Translations under genes and position numbers: made by a program
Origin: Algoriphagus lacus
Lineage (GTDB): Bacteria; Bacteroidota; Bacteroidia; Cytophagales; Cyclobacteriaceae
Direction: 5' to 3'
Length of the DNA: 64,000 nucleotides
NCBI RefSeq assembly: GCF_003583985.1
Contig: NZ_QXML01000001.1
Location: forward strand, 310,001-374,000
Shown here: in pieces, positions 1-8,628 of the stretch
How the letters are laid out: each line of letters opens with the position of its first letter
How positions within the stretch are numbered: the stretch's first letter is position 1
The notes under the pieces: model-generated
Told to the model about the DNA's origin: nothing
Database searches by the model: none
The model's input: only the letters and a program-made list of their open reading frames with translations

Positions 1-238
1 TGTCTCCTTCTATTTTCCCTTCTTCTTCAGAATTATCAAAAGTGATGATGTCTGTATAGGTATGATGATTCAGGTAATTTACATTGATCTTATACAGGTA
101 TTCATCAGAGCAAAAGATGTAATTCAATTCACCAAATTTGAAATTTTCGGATTTAGCGATTTGCTTAAGCCAATTTTTGCGTTTTTGTTTTTGAGGTAAT
201 ACAAATTGGATTTCCTCTGTAAAGAAGTTGATGGCCAT
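1..238 (-). CDS. ybeY: Endoribonuclease YbeY (partial, C-terminus beyond the window)
   Basis: YbeY is a zinc-dependent endoribonuclease needed for 16S rRNA 3' end maturation and ribosome quality control. Only the first 79 or so codons are in the window. I read them directly from the minus strand, starting at the ATG whose complement is at 236-238. The typical YbeY core is seen: LNYIFCSDEYL, then a YLNHHTYTDIITFD segment, then the start of the GEI/GD part. The catalytic H-x3-H-x5-H zinc motif would lie past the window edge and cannot be checked. The gene follows the RsbW-like ATPase gene with only 3 bases between them, so it is probably the distal gene of the operon that starts near 2154. Confidence 0.88.
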   Translation of the reverse strand, partial: MAINFFTEEIQFVLPQKQKRKNWLKQIAKSENFKFGELNYIFCSDEYLYKINVNYLNHHTYTDIITFDNSEEEGKIEGD

Positions 239-241
239 ACT

Positions 242-691
242 TCAATCCATGTAAAAGGAAAGTATAGTTTTCTTCCCCCCTTCTTCAAACTTTACTTCAT
301 CACTGAGATGTCGAATAAGGAAAATTCCCCGTCCACCAGGTTTTTCAATGTTCTCCGGTTCTGTAGGATCGGGCAATAGAGCAAGATCAAATCCCTCACC
401 TTCATCTTCTATCGTAAATTTTAGCTGGTCATCTTCCACTCGTAGTTCCAAATGAACTAGTTTGTTTTTGTCATTTTGATTGCCATGAATAATGGCATTG
501 CTGATACACTCTGTCACGGAAATCATAATATTCCCATAGATGTCATCATTGATTTCGAAGTTTTCCTTGGCATTGTCAATGAAACTTTCGATTATTTTAA
601 TATTCTCTATCAGAGATGGAATTGAAATTTTAATAGACTTCATCTGGGAAATATTCAATGATTCAGATCTTATTGATTTATGCTTAGTCAA
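242..691 (-). CDS. RsbW/SpoIIAB-like ATP-binding protein (GHKL kinase fold)
   Basis: This 149-residue protein is a single GHKL (HATPase_c_2) domain of the anti-sigma factor/serine kinase type. The N-box is ECISNAIIHGN (Asn65), the G1 box is DEGEGFD (Asp96) and the G2 box is GGRGIFLI (119-126), so the ATP site looks complete. Members of the family bind sigma factors or phosphorylate STAS-domain antagonists, but in Bacteroidota the partners of this stand-alone form are mostly unknown. No STAS antagonist or PP2C phosphatase gene lies beside it here. It overlaps the exonuclease III gene by 8 bases and precedes ybeY by 3 bases, which suggests one transcript. Confidence 0.85.
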   Translation of the reverse strand: MTKHKSIRSESLNISQMKSIKISIPSLIENIKIIESFIDNAKENFEINDDIYGNIMISVTECISNAIIHGNQNDKNKLVHLELRVEDDQLKFTIEDEGEGFDLALLPDPTEPENIEKPGGRGIFLIRHLSDEVKFEEGGKKTILSFYMD

Positions 692-1445
692 TTTCTAAAA
701 CAATCGGACAATGGTCAGAGTGTTTTACATCAGGCAAAATTACAGCACTTTTCAGTTTGTTCTGCAATTCCTTGGTTGCCATATGATAATCTATACGCCA
801 ACCCAAGTTTTTTGAACGGGAATTGGCTCGAAAACTCCACCAAGTGTATTGGTTAGGGTTGGGATTGAAGTGTCGGAAAGTATCAATAAAACCCGAATCG
901 GTAAACTTATCCATCCATGCCCGTTCCTCTGGTAGAAATCCAGAAGAGTTTTTATTCGATACGGGATTGTGTATATCAATAGGTTTGTGGCAGATATTGT
1001 AGTCTCCACTAAGGATAATCGCAGGATTTTCTCTTCTCAAATCCTGCATGTATCCAAAAATGTCATCCAAAAATTCATATTTGAAATCTTGACGGATATC
1101 TCCCGTAGTGCCTGATGGGAAATAGGAAGAGATAAATGAAAAGTCTTCAAAGTCTGCTTGAATCATCCGCCCTTCATCATCATATTTATTTAGTCCCATT
1201 CCGTATTTGATGGATTTGGGTTTGATTTTAGTAAATATTGCAACACCGCTGTATCCCTTTTTAACCGCAGGAAACCAATACAACTCATATCCTAATTCCT
1301 GGAAAATAGTGGGGTCAATATCCTTTTCCTGAGCTTTAATCTCCTGTAAACCAATGATTTCAGGATTTTCTTCCTTAAGCCATTCTACAAATCCTTTATT
1401 CATGGCTGATCGGATTCCGTTGACGTTGTATGAGATCAGTTTCAT
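684..1445 (-). CDS. xth: Exodeoxyribonuclease III (Xth family AP endonuclease)
   Basis: This 253-residue enzyme belongs to the ExoIII/APE1 family, which cuts DNA 5' of abasic sites and trims 3' blocked ends in base excision repair. The full set of active-site motifs is visible: NVNGIRSA (Asn7), LQEIK (Glu35), SGDYNICH (Asp148, Asn150), GWRIDYHM (Asp219) and the terminal SDHCP (Asp244, His245). Length is normal for the family. Its start abuts the stop of the upstream small gene with no spacer, and its end overlaps the ATPase gene by 8 bases, so translation is probably coupled. Confidence 0.95.
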   Translation of the reverse strand: MKLISYNVNGIRSAMNKGFVEWLKEENPEIIGLQEIKAQEKDIDPTIFQELGYELYWFPAVKKGYSGVAIFTKIKPKSIKYGMGLNKYDDEGRMIQADFEDFSFISSYFPSGTTGDIRQDFKYEFLDDIFGYMQDLRRENPAIILSGDYNICHKPIDIHNPVSNKNSSGFLPEERAWMDKFTDSGFIDTFRHFNPNPNQYTWWSFRANSRSKNLGWRIDYHMATKELQNKLKSAVILPDVKHSDHCPIVLEID

Positions 1446-1826
1446 TTAAATTTCAATTTGATACTCTTTTTCAAAGTATTCCAAGACTTGGAGTTTTAGT
1501 AACTTTTCCTGTTCCAAAAGATCAAAATGAGGCAGTTCTTTTACCAATTTCCAATGGGGCCATCCCTCTTGATCTATAAAATCGAGTTCATAAAAGCCAG
1601 CATAGCTCAAAACTTTGCACACCGCAATATGCATTAGGTCCTGCTTTTGCTCTTTGGAAAATGTCCTTGTTCCCTGTCCAAGTTCCTGTACTCCAATCAG
1701 GAAGAGTACGCCATTTAGGTCATTGGGTTTTTTTCCTACGGTATCTTTCAATCCGTCCAGAAGTTTTGACCATCGTTTTTCAAGATCCAAATCCCGCTTA
1801 AACATATCCTTATACTTGATTTTCAA
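1446..1826 (-). CDS. Conserved hypothetical protein, 126 aa
   Basis: I do not recognise a named family. The protein is soluble, has no signal peptide and no clear catalytic motif. It is rich in Lys, Glu and Leu, with a central stretch around residues 40-55 (NGVLFLIGVQELGQG) and a Trp/His patch (GWPHWKL) near residue 105. It reads as real because it fills the space between two genes exactly: it overlaps the AhpD-like gene by 17 bases and its stop codon touches the xth start codon. The antisense frame over the same bases is a shadow. A small oxidative-stress accessory protein is possible from context only. Confidence 0.7.
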   Translation of the reverse strand: MKIKYKDMFKRDLDLEKRWSKLLDGLKDTVGKKPNDLNGVLFLIGVQELGQGTRTFSKEQKQDLMHIAVCKVLSYAGFYELDFIDQEGWPHWKLVKELPHFDLLEQEKLLKLQVLEYFEKEYQIEI

Positions 1827-2154
1827 GTTCTTCCCAGTATTCTACGGCTCTTCTCAGATGAGGTATAACAATGGATCCGCCTATGACCATGGAAATGGAA
1901 AACACTTCGAAAATTTCTTTTCTGCCCACACCAGCTTCAAAGGATTTTCCTAAATGGTATTTGATGCAATCATCACAACGCAACACCATCGAACAGGCTA
2001 ATCCGATCATTTCTTTGGTTTTGATATCCAGTTCACCTTCTGCATAGGTATTCGTGTCCAAGTTGAAAAAACGCTTGATCACTTTGTTGTCTTCAGAAAG
2101 GATTCGCTCATTCATTTTGGAGCGATACTCGTTGAATTCCTCTATTAGATTCAT
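1810..2154 (-). CDS. Carboxymuconolactone decarboxylase / AhpD-like family protein
   Basis: This 114-residue all-helical protein carries the AhpD signature: Cys60-x2-Cys63 in LRCDDCIKYHLGKSFEAG, followed by His67. In AhpD-type members the cysteine pair gives peroxidase or disulfide reductase activity, while decarboxylase members lack it. This one therefore looks like a thiol redox protein. It is probably the first gene of the minus-strand operon reaching to ybeY, and it diverges from comF across an 80-base gap. The redox link with the next-but-one gene xth (oxidative DNA damage repair) is inference from position. Confidence 0.85.
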   Translation of the reverse strand: MNLIEEFNEYRSKMNERILSEDNKVIKRFFNLDTNTYAEGELDIKTKEMIGLACSMVLRCDDCIKYHLGKSFEAGVGRKEIFEVFSISMVIGGSIVIPHLRRAVEYWEELENQV

Positions 2155-2234
2155 TAACTTAAGTATTAATATAGTCCAAAGGGTAAATATACTGCTTATT
2201 CTACCCTAAGGCAGAACAACAACACTTTTTGGCC

Positions 2235-2933
2235 ATGCGTTTATTTTTCTTAAAAGATTTTTTGGATCTCGTCTTCCCGCGCAATTGTCCTTTGTGCGGG
2301 AAGAGTCTCTTTGACTTTGAACCCTGTCTTTGTACGGTTTGTCAAGGCACACTACCAAGGGCAAATTTTCATTTAAGAGCTTTTGATAATGAACTCACTT
2401 CAAAGCTTCGGGGACTGATGCCAGTAAATAGAGCAATGGCGTTTATCCGATTTACCAAAAAAGGGAAAAGCCAAAAACTACTTCATTTATTGAAGTACAA
2501 GAACAAGCCTGAAATAGGTGAAGAAATGGGCAGGTTGTATGGGTTGACTCTTGTACAAGAGGGAGGATATTCAGGAGAATGGGATTTGATCGTGGCTGTA
2601 CCACTTCATCCATTGAAGCAAAAAAGAAGAGGTTATAACCAAAGCGAAAAATTTGCCAAAGGTCTTTCTATCTCATTGAATATTAGATCAAAAGAAGTTT
2701 TGGAAAGAAGGAAATTCACTGAAACCCAGACTAAAAAATCAAGGCTTCAACGCCTTGAAAATGTGGACGAGGTTTTTGATTTGAAAGACAGCGAAAATAT
2801 CAACGGCCTCAGGATTTTATTGGTTGATGATGTAATTACCACCGGTGCGACACTTTGCGCATGTGCTAATGTGCTTTTGGCCAATGGGGCAAAACTTGTA
2901 GATTTGGCTACCATCGCTGCAGGTGGCCAATAA
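2235..2933 (+). CDS. comF: ComF family phosphoribosyltransferase-like protein
   Basis: ComF proteins take part in handling single-stranded DNA during natural transformation and carry an N-terminal zinc finger and a PRTase fold. Both are here: four cysteines in CPLC (Cys18, Cys21) and CLCTVC (Cys33, Cys36), and a PRPP-binding loop ILLVDDVITTGATL at about 194-207. I chose the ATG at 2235. An in-frame TTG two codons upstream would only add Met-Ala. Length (232 aa) is normal. It starts a plus-strand run, with the YfiT-like gene 9 bases downstream. Whether this organism is naturally competent cannot be judged from the window. Confidence 0.88.
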   Translation: MRLFFLKDFLDLVFPRNCPLCGKSLFDFEPCLCTVCQGTLPRANFHLRAFDNELTSKLRGLMPVNRAMAFIRFTKKGKSQKLLHLLKYKNKPEIGEEMGRLYGLTLVQEGGYSGEWDLIVAVPLHPLKQKRRGYNQSEKFAKGLSISLNIRSKEVLERRKFTETQTKKSRLQRLENVDEVFDLKDSENINGLRILLVDDVITTGATLCACANVLLANGAKLVDLATIAAGGQ

Positions 2934-2942
2934 TCCCAAGGC

Positions 2943-3491
2943 ATGACCATAGACATCGAATTACTCAAATACCCTATCGGAAGGTTTAAACTTCCTGAAA
3001 TCGTTACTTTGCAAGCAATCCAAGATGCTATTGCTATCATCAAGTCATTTCCTGCAAATTTTTTTACTGCAGCAAGTCCTCTTTCATTGTCCCAGTTGGA
3101 TACGCCATATCGACCAGGAGGCTGGACAGTTAGGCAATTGGTTCATCACTGTGCAGATAGTCACATGAATGCCTATATCCGATTCAAATTAGCCTTAACG
3201 GAAGAAAACCCAACCATCAAACCCTACGATGAGGCGACATGGGCAAATCTTGCGGATGCGACTCTTCCAATTGAATCTTCCTTGGCCATTATCAGGGCCA
3301 TCCATTTCAAATGGGGAGTCCTTTTGGATTCAATGAATCCGGAGGATTTTAAGAAGACCTATTTTCACCCTGAGAAGCAAAAAACCCAGGCTCTTAGCGA
3401 GGTCACGCTAATGTATGCTTGGCATTCTCAGCATCATCTTGCGCATGTACAGCACTTGGTTTTGAGGGAATTTAAGCCAATCGGAAATTAA
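2943..3491 (+). CDS. YfiT/BstA-type DinB-fold putative metal-dependent transferase
   Basis: This 182-residue protein is a four-helix DinB/YfiT fold protein. The N-terminal YPIGRF segment, the DTPYRPGGWTVRQLVHHCADSH block (about 56-77) and the late WHSQHHLAHV block (about 156-165) are typical of the YfiT subfamily and supply the three metal-binding histidines. In Bacillus, members are thiol S-transferases using bacillithiol. Many Bacteroidota make bacillithiol, so a similar role in detoxification is plausible but inferred. The start ATG at 2943 lies 9 bases after the comF stop. Confidence 0.85.
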   Translation: MTIDIELLKYPIGRFKLPEIVTLQAIQDAIAIIKSFPANFFTAASPLSLSQLDTPYRPGGWTVRQLVHHCADSHMNAYIRFKLALTEENPTIKPYDEATWANLADATLPIESSLAIIRAIHFKWGVLLDSMNPEDFKKTYFHPEKQKTQALSEVTLMYAWHSQHHLAHVQHLVLREFKPIGN

Positions 3492-3518
3492 TCTTCCAAA
3501 TCCAAAACGCTAAATTGG

Positions 3519-4934
3519 ATGCTTTTTAACTCCATAGAATTTGCCATTTTCCTGCCAATAGTATTTGCGCTGTATTGGCTTTTTAATAAGTACCACAGAG
3601 TTCAACTGTGGATCTTGCTACTAGCCAGTTATTTGTTCTATGGCTGGTGGGATTGGAGATTTTTGGGTTTGATAGCTTTAAGCTCTTTTATAGATTTTTT
3701 TATTGGGATTGGCTTAGGACAAACAGATGATCCTAAACGAAGGAAGCTATTGCTGGGAGCGAGTTTGGTTGCCAACTTGGGCTTATTGGGCTTTTTCAAA
3801 TACTTCAATTTCTTCACTGAGGCATTTGTAGATGCTTTTTCTTTATTCGGGATGAGTTTGGAAAAATCCAGACTGGACATAATCCTTCCGGTTGGAATCA
3901 GTTTTTACACTTTTCAGACACTCAGTTACACATTTGATGTTTATAAGAAACAGCTTACGCCGACCAAAGATGTGTTAGCATTTTTGGGCTTTGTGAGTTT
4001 TTTCCCCCAATTGGTTGCTGGACCTATAGAGCGGGCATCTCATTTACTTGGTCAATTTTATACTCCACGTAAATTCAACTATTCCCTTGCTGTTAGTGGA
4101 GTCAGGCTTATTGTATGGGGTTTGTTTAAGAAAGTTGTGATAGCGGATAACGCCGCAATTCTCGTAGATGAGATATTTACCAACTATCAGGATCAAAACA
4201 GCTTATCTCTAATTCTCGGATCCGTTTTGTTTGCACTCCAAATTTATGGGGATTTTAGCGGGTATTCTGACATTGCAATTGGCCTTTCCAGAATGTTTGG
4301 TTTCGATTTGATGATGAATTTTCGATTCCCTTATTTGGCCCAAAACATCAATGATTTTTGGAAAAGATGGCATATTTCTCTTTCTACGTGGTTTAGGGAT
4401 TATGTTTACATCCCTTTGGGAGGCAGTCGAGGATCAATTGCTTTTTCAGTAAGAAATGTGATGATCATTTTCTTGGTAAGCGGTTTTTGGCATGGTGCTA
4501 ATTGGAATTTCCTTGCATGGGGCGCAATTCATGGCTTGATGTATGTTCCCTTTTTTATCAATAAAGCCCACCAAAATCTTCATCAGGATTCCTTTTGGCT
4601 AAAATTGCCAAGGATTTTTCTGACGTTTTCGGTGGTTTGTTTGGCTTGGGTTTTCTTTAGAGCTGATTCATTGGGTCAAGCTTTAGACTACCTGGGACAC
4701 ATATGGTCAAATGAAGGGGCTGGAAATTTTATTTTCAGCCAGACTAAAAGAACCATAATATTTGCAGTAGTGGCTTTTTTCAGCTTATTCATGCTGGGAA
4801 CAGAGGCTTTTTTCGAAAACAAACAAAAATCCGAAGTCTTATTGCCAAGTAAATATTTGTTGATCCTGGCTTTGTCAATTATCTTTTTCGGTGCGTTCAA
4901 AAACCACGAAAGCTTTATATACTTTCAGTTTTGA
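3519..4934 (+). CDS. MBOAT family O-acyltransferase (AlgI/DltB-like)
   Basis: This 471-residue polytopic membrane protein belongs to the AlgI/PatA branch of the MBOAT family, which passes acetyl groups across the membrane onto exported polysaccharides. Typical blocks are seen: FFPQLVAGPIER (about 160-171), the DFWKRWHISLSTWFRDYVYIPLGG core (about 283-306), and the two histidines of the active tunnel, His325 in FWHGANW and His338 in AIHG. The next gene overlaps its stop codon by one base and encodes an SGNH-like protein, the usual partner. The acceptor polymer is not shown by the window, as no glycosyltransferases lie beside it. Confidence 0.92.
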   Translation: MLFNSIEFAIFLPIVFALYWLFNKYHRVQLWILLLASYLFYGWWDWRFLGLIALSSFIDFFIGIGLGQTDDPKRRKLLLGASLVANLGLLGFFKYFNFFTEAFVDAFSLFGMSLEKSRLDIILPVGISFYTFQTLSYTFDVYKKQLTPTKDVLAFLGFVSFFPQLVAGPIERASHLLGQFYTPRKFNYSLAVSGVRLIVWGLFKKVVIADNAAILVDEIFTNYQDQNSLSLILGSVLFALQIYGDFSGYSDIAIGLSRMFGFDLMMNFRFPYLAQNINDFWKRWHISLSTWFRDYVYIPLGGSRGSIAFSVRNVMIIFLVSGFWHGANWNFLAWGAIHGLMYVPFFINKAHQNLHQDSFWLKLPRIFLTFSVVCLAWVFFRADSLGQALDYLGHIWSNEGAGNFIFSQTKRTIIFAVVAFFSLFMLGTEAFFENKQKSEVLLPSKYLLILALSIIFFGAFKNHESFIYFQF

Positions 4935-5827
4935 TGAAAAAATTCGTTATAAAGTCTACATTTTATCTTTTGGGCCTTTTGTTTCTGGCCTATGGACTTT
5001 CATTAATGGGTTTATATACGTTAAAGAGAAGTCAGTTTTTCAAGCCATCATTTTTGGTTAATGCATTTAAGCCAGGTGAGCAGTTTAAGCTTGCTGTTTT
5101 TGGTTCGAGCAGAGGACTTGCCTCTCTCGATACAAAGCTCATTGCAGATGAGCTGGAAGGTCTTTCTGCAAATTTTTCCATGGATTATACTGCCTTACCT
5201 ACGGCAAAATTAATGCTTGAACATTTTTACGCTCAAGGTTACCGTGCAGAATTCATTGTAATTTCTGTTGACTTACCTGATCGAGATACCTCAAAGACAG
5301 TAATTTCTGAAAACGATTACCGTTTTCTTCCTTTCCGAAACGAATCTTATGTCCAAAATTACTATTCCAGATATGATGAAGGCCTTGTAAAACCTTTAGC
5401 TGCCTCAGGGTCTTTTCCATTTTTTGGGTTTGGATATTACAATATGGAGTTGTTGGGGCCAACGTTGATTTCATCGATTAAACCAGATTATAGGTACCAA
5501 TTTGATGAGTTGGGCAACTTTGAATACCCTGATTACCTAGGAATGGATGAAAAACCGGAGCCACGCAATTTTCAGACTGCCTTGACAAATCCGATTTTAA
5601 AAGAGATCCAGGAATTAACGATCAGAAACTCAAGTAAACTAATCATATATATAGCTCCTTACCTTCGGGATGAAATCAATCTCCTAGAGTCTTGCCCCTA
5701 CACGGTGATCAATCATTCCCGATTGATTAATAAACCAAATTATTTTTCCGATTACATCCATGTCGTGAATTCGGGCAAAAAAATAGCGACAAAGGCGTTT
5801 ATAGAAGAGTTGAAAAAGCTGGAATAA
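4934..5827 (+). CDS. SGNH-hydrolase-like membrane-anchored protein, partner of the MBOAT acyltransferase
   Basis: I chose the ATG at 4934, which overlaps the MBOAT stop codon (TGATG). A TTG one codon earlier is possible. The 297-residue protein has one N-terminal membrane segment (about 7-30) and then a periplasmic domain. A nucleophile-like FGSSRG motif lies at 57-61 and a DYIH pair (Asp273, His276) near the C-terminus, the layout of a minimal SGNH/AlgJ-AlgX or DltD-like fold. In such systems the MBOAT moves the acetyl group outward and the SGNH partner finishes transfer to the polymer. Similarity to any named family is weak, so the pairing is the main support. Confidence 0.7.
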   Translation: MKKFVIKSTFYLLGLLFLAYGLSLMGLYTLKRSQFFKPSFLVNAFKPGEQFKLAVFGSSRGLASLDTKLIADELEGLSANFSMDYTALPTAKLMLEHFYAQGYRAEFIVISVDLPDRDTSKTVISENDYRFLPFRNESYVQNYYSRYDEGLVKPLAASGSFPFFGFGYYNMELLGPTLISSIKPDYRYQFDELGNFEYPDYLGMDEKPEPRNFQTALTNPILKEIQELTIRNSSKLIIYIAPYLRDEINLLESCPYTVINHSRLINKPNYFSDYIHVVNSGKKIATKAFIEELKKLE

Positions 5828-5838
5828 TACTGGAATTC

Positions 5839-6597
5839 ATGAACATCTCCCTAAAAAATCAACGTATCCTGGTAACCGGAGCTTCCCGAGGCATTGGCCG
5901 TGCCATTGCCAGGCAACTTTCCGAGTCAGGTGCCGAGGTAATCATTCATTACAATTCAAATAAGACAGAAGCAGAAAGTCTTCTAAATCAGCTCAAAAAT
6001 CCAGCCCATATTGAAGCCTGTGACCTTTCACAATCCGCCGAAGTGGTAGGTTTTATCCCTCGATTGGTTGAAAAGTATGGACCGTTAACTGCCTTGGTCA
6101 ATAATGCAGGGATTTCCCCTTCAGCACCTGACACCCTTCCTACGGCAGAATGGTTGCAGATATGGGAGAAAGTTATGGCTGTAAACTCAACAGCCGTTGG
6201 GATTCTCAGTAAAGAATTTGTTGATCAGGCAAAGCCACATGAGAACGGAAGAATTGTGATGATTTCCTCCAGGGCAGCATTTCGTGGCGATACACCTGAT
6301 TATCTAGCCTATGCTGCCTCAAAAGGTGCTTTGGTCAGCTTAACCCGCTCCATTGCCAGACATTATGGAAAGCTTGGGATCAAGGCCTTTCTCATCGCAC
6401 CAGGATTCACCCGTACAGATATGGCCAATGAAATCCTTTCAGAATATGGGGAAGATTTTGCTTTGAAGGATATTGCGCTTAAGGAGCTGACCCTTCCGGA
6501 GGACATAGCGCCGATGGTTACCCTACTTTGCTCGGGACTTGCCGACCATGCCACTGGTACCTCCATTGATATGAATGCAGGTTCTTATGTCCGTTAA
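5839..6597 (+). CDS. SDR family oxidoreductase (FabG-like)
   Basis: This 252-residue protein is a classical short-chain dehydrogenase. The NAD(P) glycine motif TGASRGIG is at 13-20, NNAG at 88-91, the catalytic Ser143/144, and Tyr158-x3-Lys162 in YAASK. The C-terminus has the usual PEDIAPMVTLLCS and a G-T-S-I-D-M-N-A-G-like end. It resembles FabG-like 3-oxoacyl reductases, but substrate cannot be told from sequence. It lies 11 bases after the SGNH gene and 12 bases before the decarboxylase, so it may share their transcript. Confidence 0.9.
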   Translation: MNISLKNQRILVTGASRGIGRAIARQLSESGAEVIIHYNSNKTEAESLLNQLKNPAHIEACDLSQSAEVVGFIPRLVEKYGPLTALVNNAGISPSAPDTLPTAEWLQIWEKVMAVNSTAVGILSKEFVDQAKPHENGRIVMISSRAAFRGDTPDYLAYAASKGALVSLTRSIARHYGKLGIKAFLIAPGFTRTDMANEILSEYGEDFALKDIALKELTLPEDIAPMVTLLCSGLADHATGTSIDMNAGSYVR

Positions 6598-6609
6598 GCA
6601 TTTGCGGAA

Positions 6610-8038
6610 ATGAAAAAGGAGGAATTCCGAGCGTTTGCTCATCAGGTGGTGGATTGGATGGCAGATTACTTGGAGCAAAAGGAAAGTTTTCCGGTGACTC
6701 CTACCCTTGTACCAAAGGCAATATTCCACCAAAATCCCTGACCATGCGCCGGAAAAGGGAGAATCGTTTGATCAAATTTTCGAGGACTTTAAGGAAATAA
6801 TTCTGCCTGGAATGACTCATTGGCAGCATCCGGCTTTTTTTGGATACTTTCCTGCAAATAACTCTGAGCCATCGATCTTGGCCGAAATGCTGATGTCCAC
6901 ATTAGGTGCACAATGCATGTCTTGGCTCACATCCCCAGCTGCGACTGAATTGGAAGAACGGGTTTGTGATTGGCTCCGGGATGCCAAAGGAATCGACAAA
7001 AGCTGGAAAGGAGTCATTCAGGATACTGCAAGCACGGCAACTCTAAGTGCGATTATTACTGCAAGAGAAAAGGCAACTCAGTATCAAATCAATGAAAAAG
7101 GCTTTACCGGGAAGGAAAAATTTCGTGTTTACTCTTCCGCTCATGTCCATTCTTCGATAGATAAAGCCTTAAAAATCGCTGGAATCGGGGCACAAAATCT
7201 AGTGAGAATCCCTGTTGATGAAAATTTTGCAATGATTCCTGATGCACTTGAAAAGGCGATTTTGAATGATCAGAAGGCCGGATTTTATCCCCTTTGTGTG
7301 GTTTCTGCGTTGGGTACAACCAGTTCAACTGCGGTTGATCCTATCGGACAAATCACTCAAATCACCAAAAAATATGGCCTTTGGCATCATATCGATGCGG
7401 CATTTGCCGGGACAGCGATGCTTTTACCGGAATTTCAACACCTACTCAGCGGACACCAAGATGCCGACTCCTATGTGTTCAATCCGCACAAATGGATGTT
7501 TACCAACTTTGACTGTAGCGTTCTTTTTCTACGGGAGCCCCAATTTTTGATCAATACGTTTTCGTTGACCCCAGAATACCTCAAAACTCAACTTGATGAT
7601 TCTGTAAACAATTACCGGGATTGGGGAATCCAGTTGGGAAGGAGATTTCGGGCGCTTAAGTTGTGGTTTGTGATACGTTCTTATGGCCTCGAAGGGATTC
7701 GGGAGAAGCTGAGAAACCATCTTCAATTGGCACAGCTAGCCAAGAGTTGGATTGAGAAAGAAAAAAATCTGGAAATCCTGGCCCCCGTCAATTTCAATAC
7801 AATTTGCTTCCGACATGGTGACACAAGCATTTCTTTGGAAAAGCAGAACCAGTTTAATGAGGCTTGGATGGCTCGGGTAAATGCTACCGGAAAAGCCTTT
7901 TTTACCCATACCAAATTGGACGGAAAGTTTGTCATCCGCTGGGTGATCGGACAAACCGATGTGGAAGAAAAACATATCCGAAATGCATTGAGTTTACTTT
8001 TGGAAGAGCGTAAAAAGTTGCTTGAGCCAATCAATTAA
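6610..8038 (+). pseudogene. Group II PLP-dependent decarboxylase (aromatic amino acid decarboxylase-like), interrupted by a one-base frameshift
   Basis: The family (Pfam pyridoxal-dependent decarboxylase) removes CO2 from aromatic amino acids such as Tyr, Trp or DOPA. The natural N-terminus begins at the ATG at 6610 (MKKEEFRAFAHQVVDWMADYL) and matches family N-termini. It reaches a stop at 6739-6741 in that frame. The remaining 430 or so residues continue in the +1 frame from before 6740 to 8038, beginning at IPDHAPEKGE and including the PLP lysine in NPHKWMF (codon 7490-7492). Dropping one A from the AAAA run at 6731-6734 restores ...HQIPDHAPEKG..., exactly the family consensus. The gene is therefore either freshly inactivated or hit by a sequencing error. 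A shorter protein from a TTG at 6707 would lack the conserved N-terminal helices. Confidence 0.82.
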
Positions 8039-8041
8039 ACC

Positions 8042-8626
8042 ATGCCAAGCCGAGATCCAGTCCTTTCTCCAGACCTTGTCCGAATCCTAAAAATCTTCAT
8101 TTTCTCCGCCTTGGGTCTGGTTTTGGCGCTTTCGTTTTTTAATGAACGCCGGGCAAACAACTCGGGAGAAGATCGAACATTTCGGGTCACTGATGCCAAT
8201 CGCCTTTATTTTCAAAACGTCCGGTCGATTTACTACGATCGGGAAATCAGGCGAGATGCCGGGATGACGCTGTTTCGACATGGGAAAAGACTTCAGTCTG
8301 ATATCCTACCCACATTGGATTTGGTTATCTTATTGAATCCTGTAAATGAAAATGCCTTCATCTATTTTGAATTGAAAAATGCGGATTGGCCGATTCAGAT
8401 CAGGTCTAAATCAGGAGGGATTGAACAAGTTTTCGAATTTGCCAATGGGAACAATACCGACCATTTTAATTTGCTTCGGAAGTTAAAACCGGCAATTGAC
8501 CAGAGTTCCGTCTTTGAATTGATCGTAGGTGGAAAAACACACCCTATTTGGTCCGAAGAAAAAGAAAAATCAGCACTAAAATCTGTAGTAGAAGATTACT
8601 TCAGACTTTTGGAACAACCCAACTAA
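8042..8626 (+). CDS. Hypothetical single-pass membrane protein, 194 aa
   Basis: No known family is recognised. The protein has a short cytoplasmic N-terminus, one membrane segment at about residues 15-35 (ILKIFIFSALGLVLALSFF), then an extracytoplasmic domain of about 155 residues without obvious repeats or catalytic motif. It starts 3 bases after the decarboxylase stop and ends 2 bases before the thioesterase start, so it is clearly part of this gene run and is likely real. A function tied to the cell envelope is only a guess from the single anchor. Confidence 0.7.
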   Translation: MPSRDPVLSPDLVRILKIFIFSALGLVLALSFFNERRANNSGEDRTFRVTDANRLYFQNVRSIYYDREIRRDAGMTLFRHGKRLQSDILPTLDLVILLNPVNENAFIYFELKNADWPIQIRSKSGGIEQVFEFANGNNTDHFNLLRKLKPAIDQSSVFELIVGGKTHPIWSEEKEKSALKSVVEDYFRLLEQPN

Positions 8627-8628
8627 AT

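Noticed and set aside
6707..8038. Decarboxylase as an intact gene starting at TTG 6707
   Set aside because: The conserved N-terminus is found just upstream in another frame, so the frameshift reading explains the data better.
8548..8628. Longer N-terminus for the thioesterase
   Set aside because: It overlaps the previous gene, does not look like the family and an ATG with normal spacing exists at 8629.
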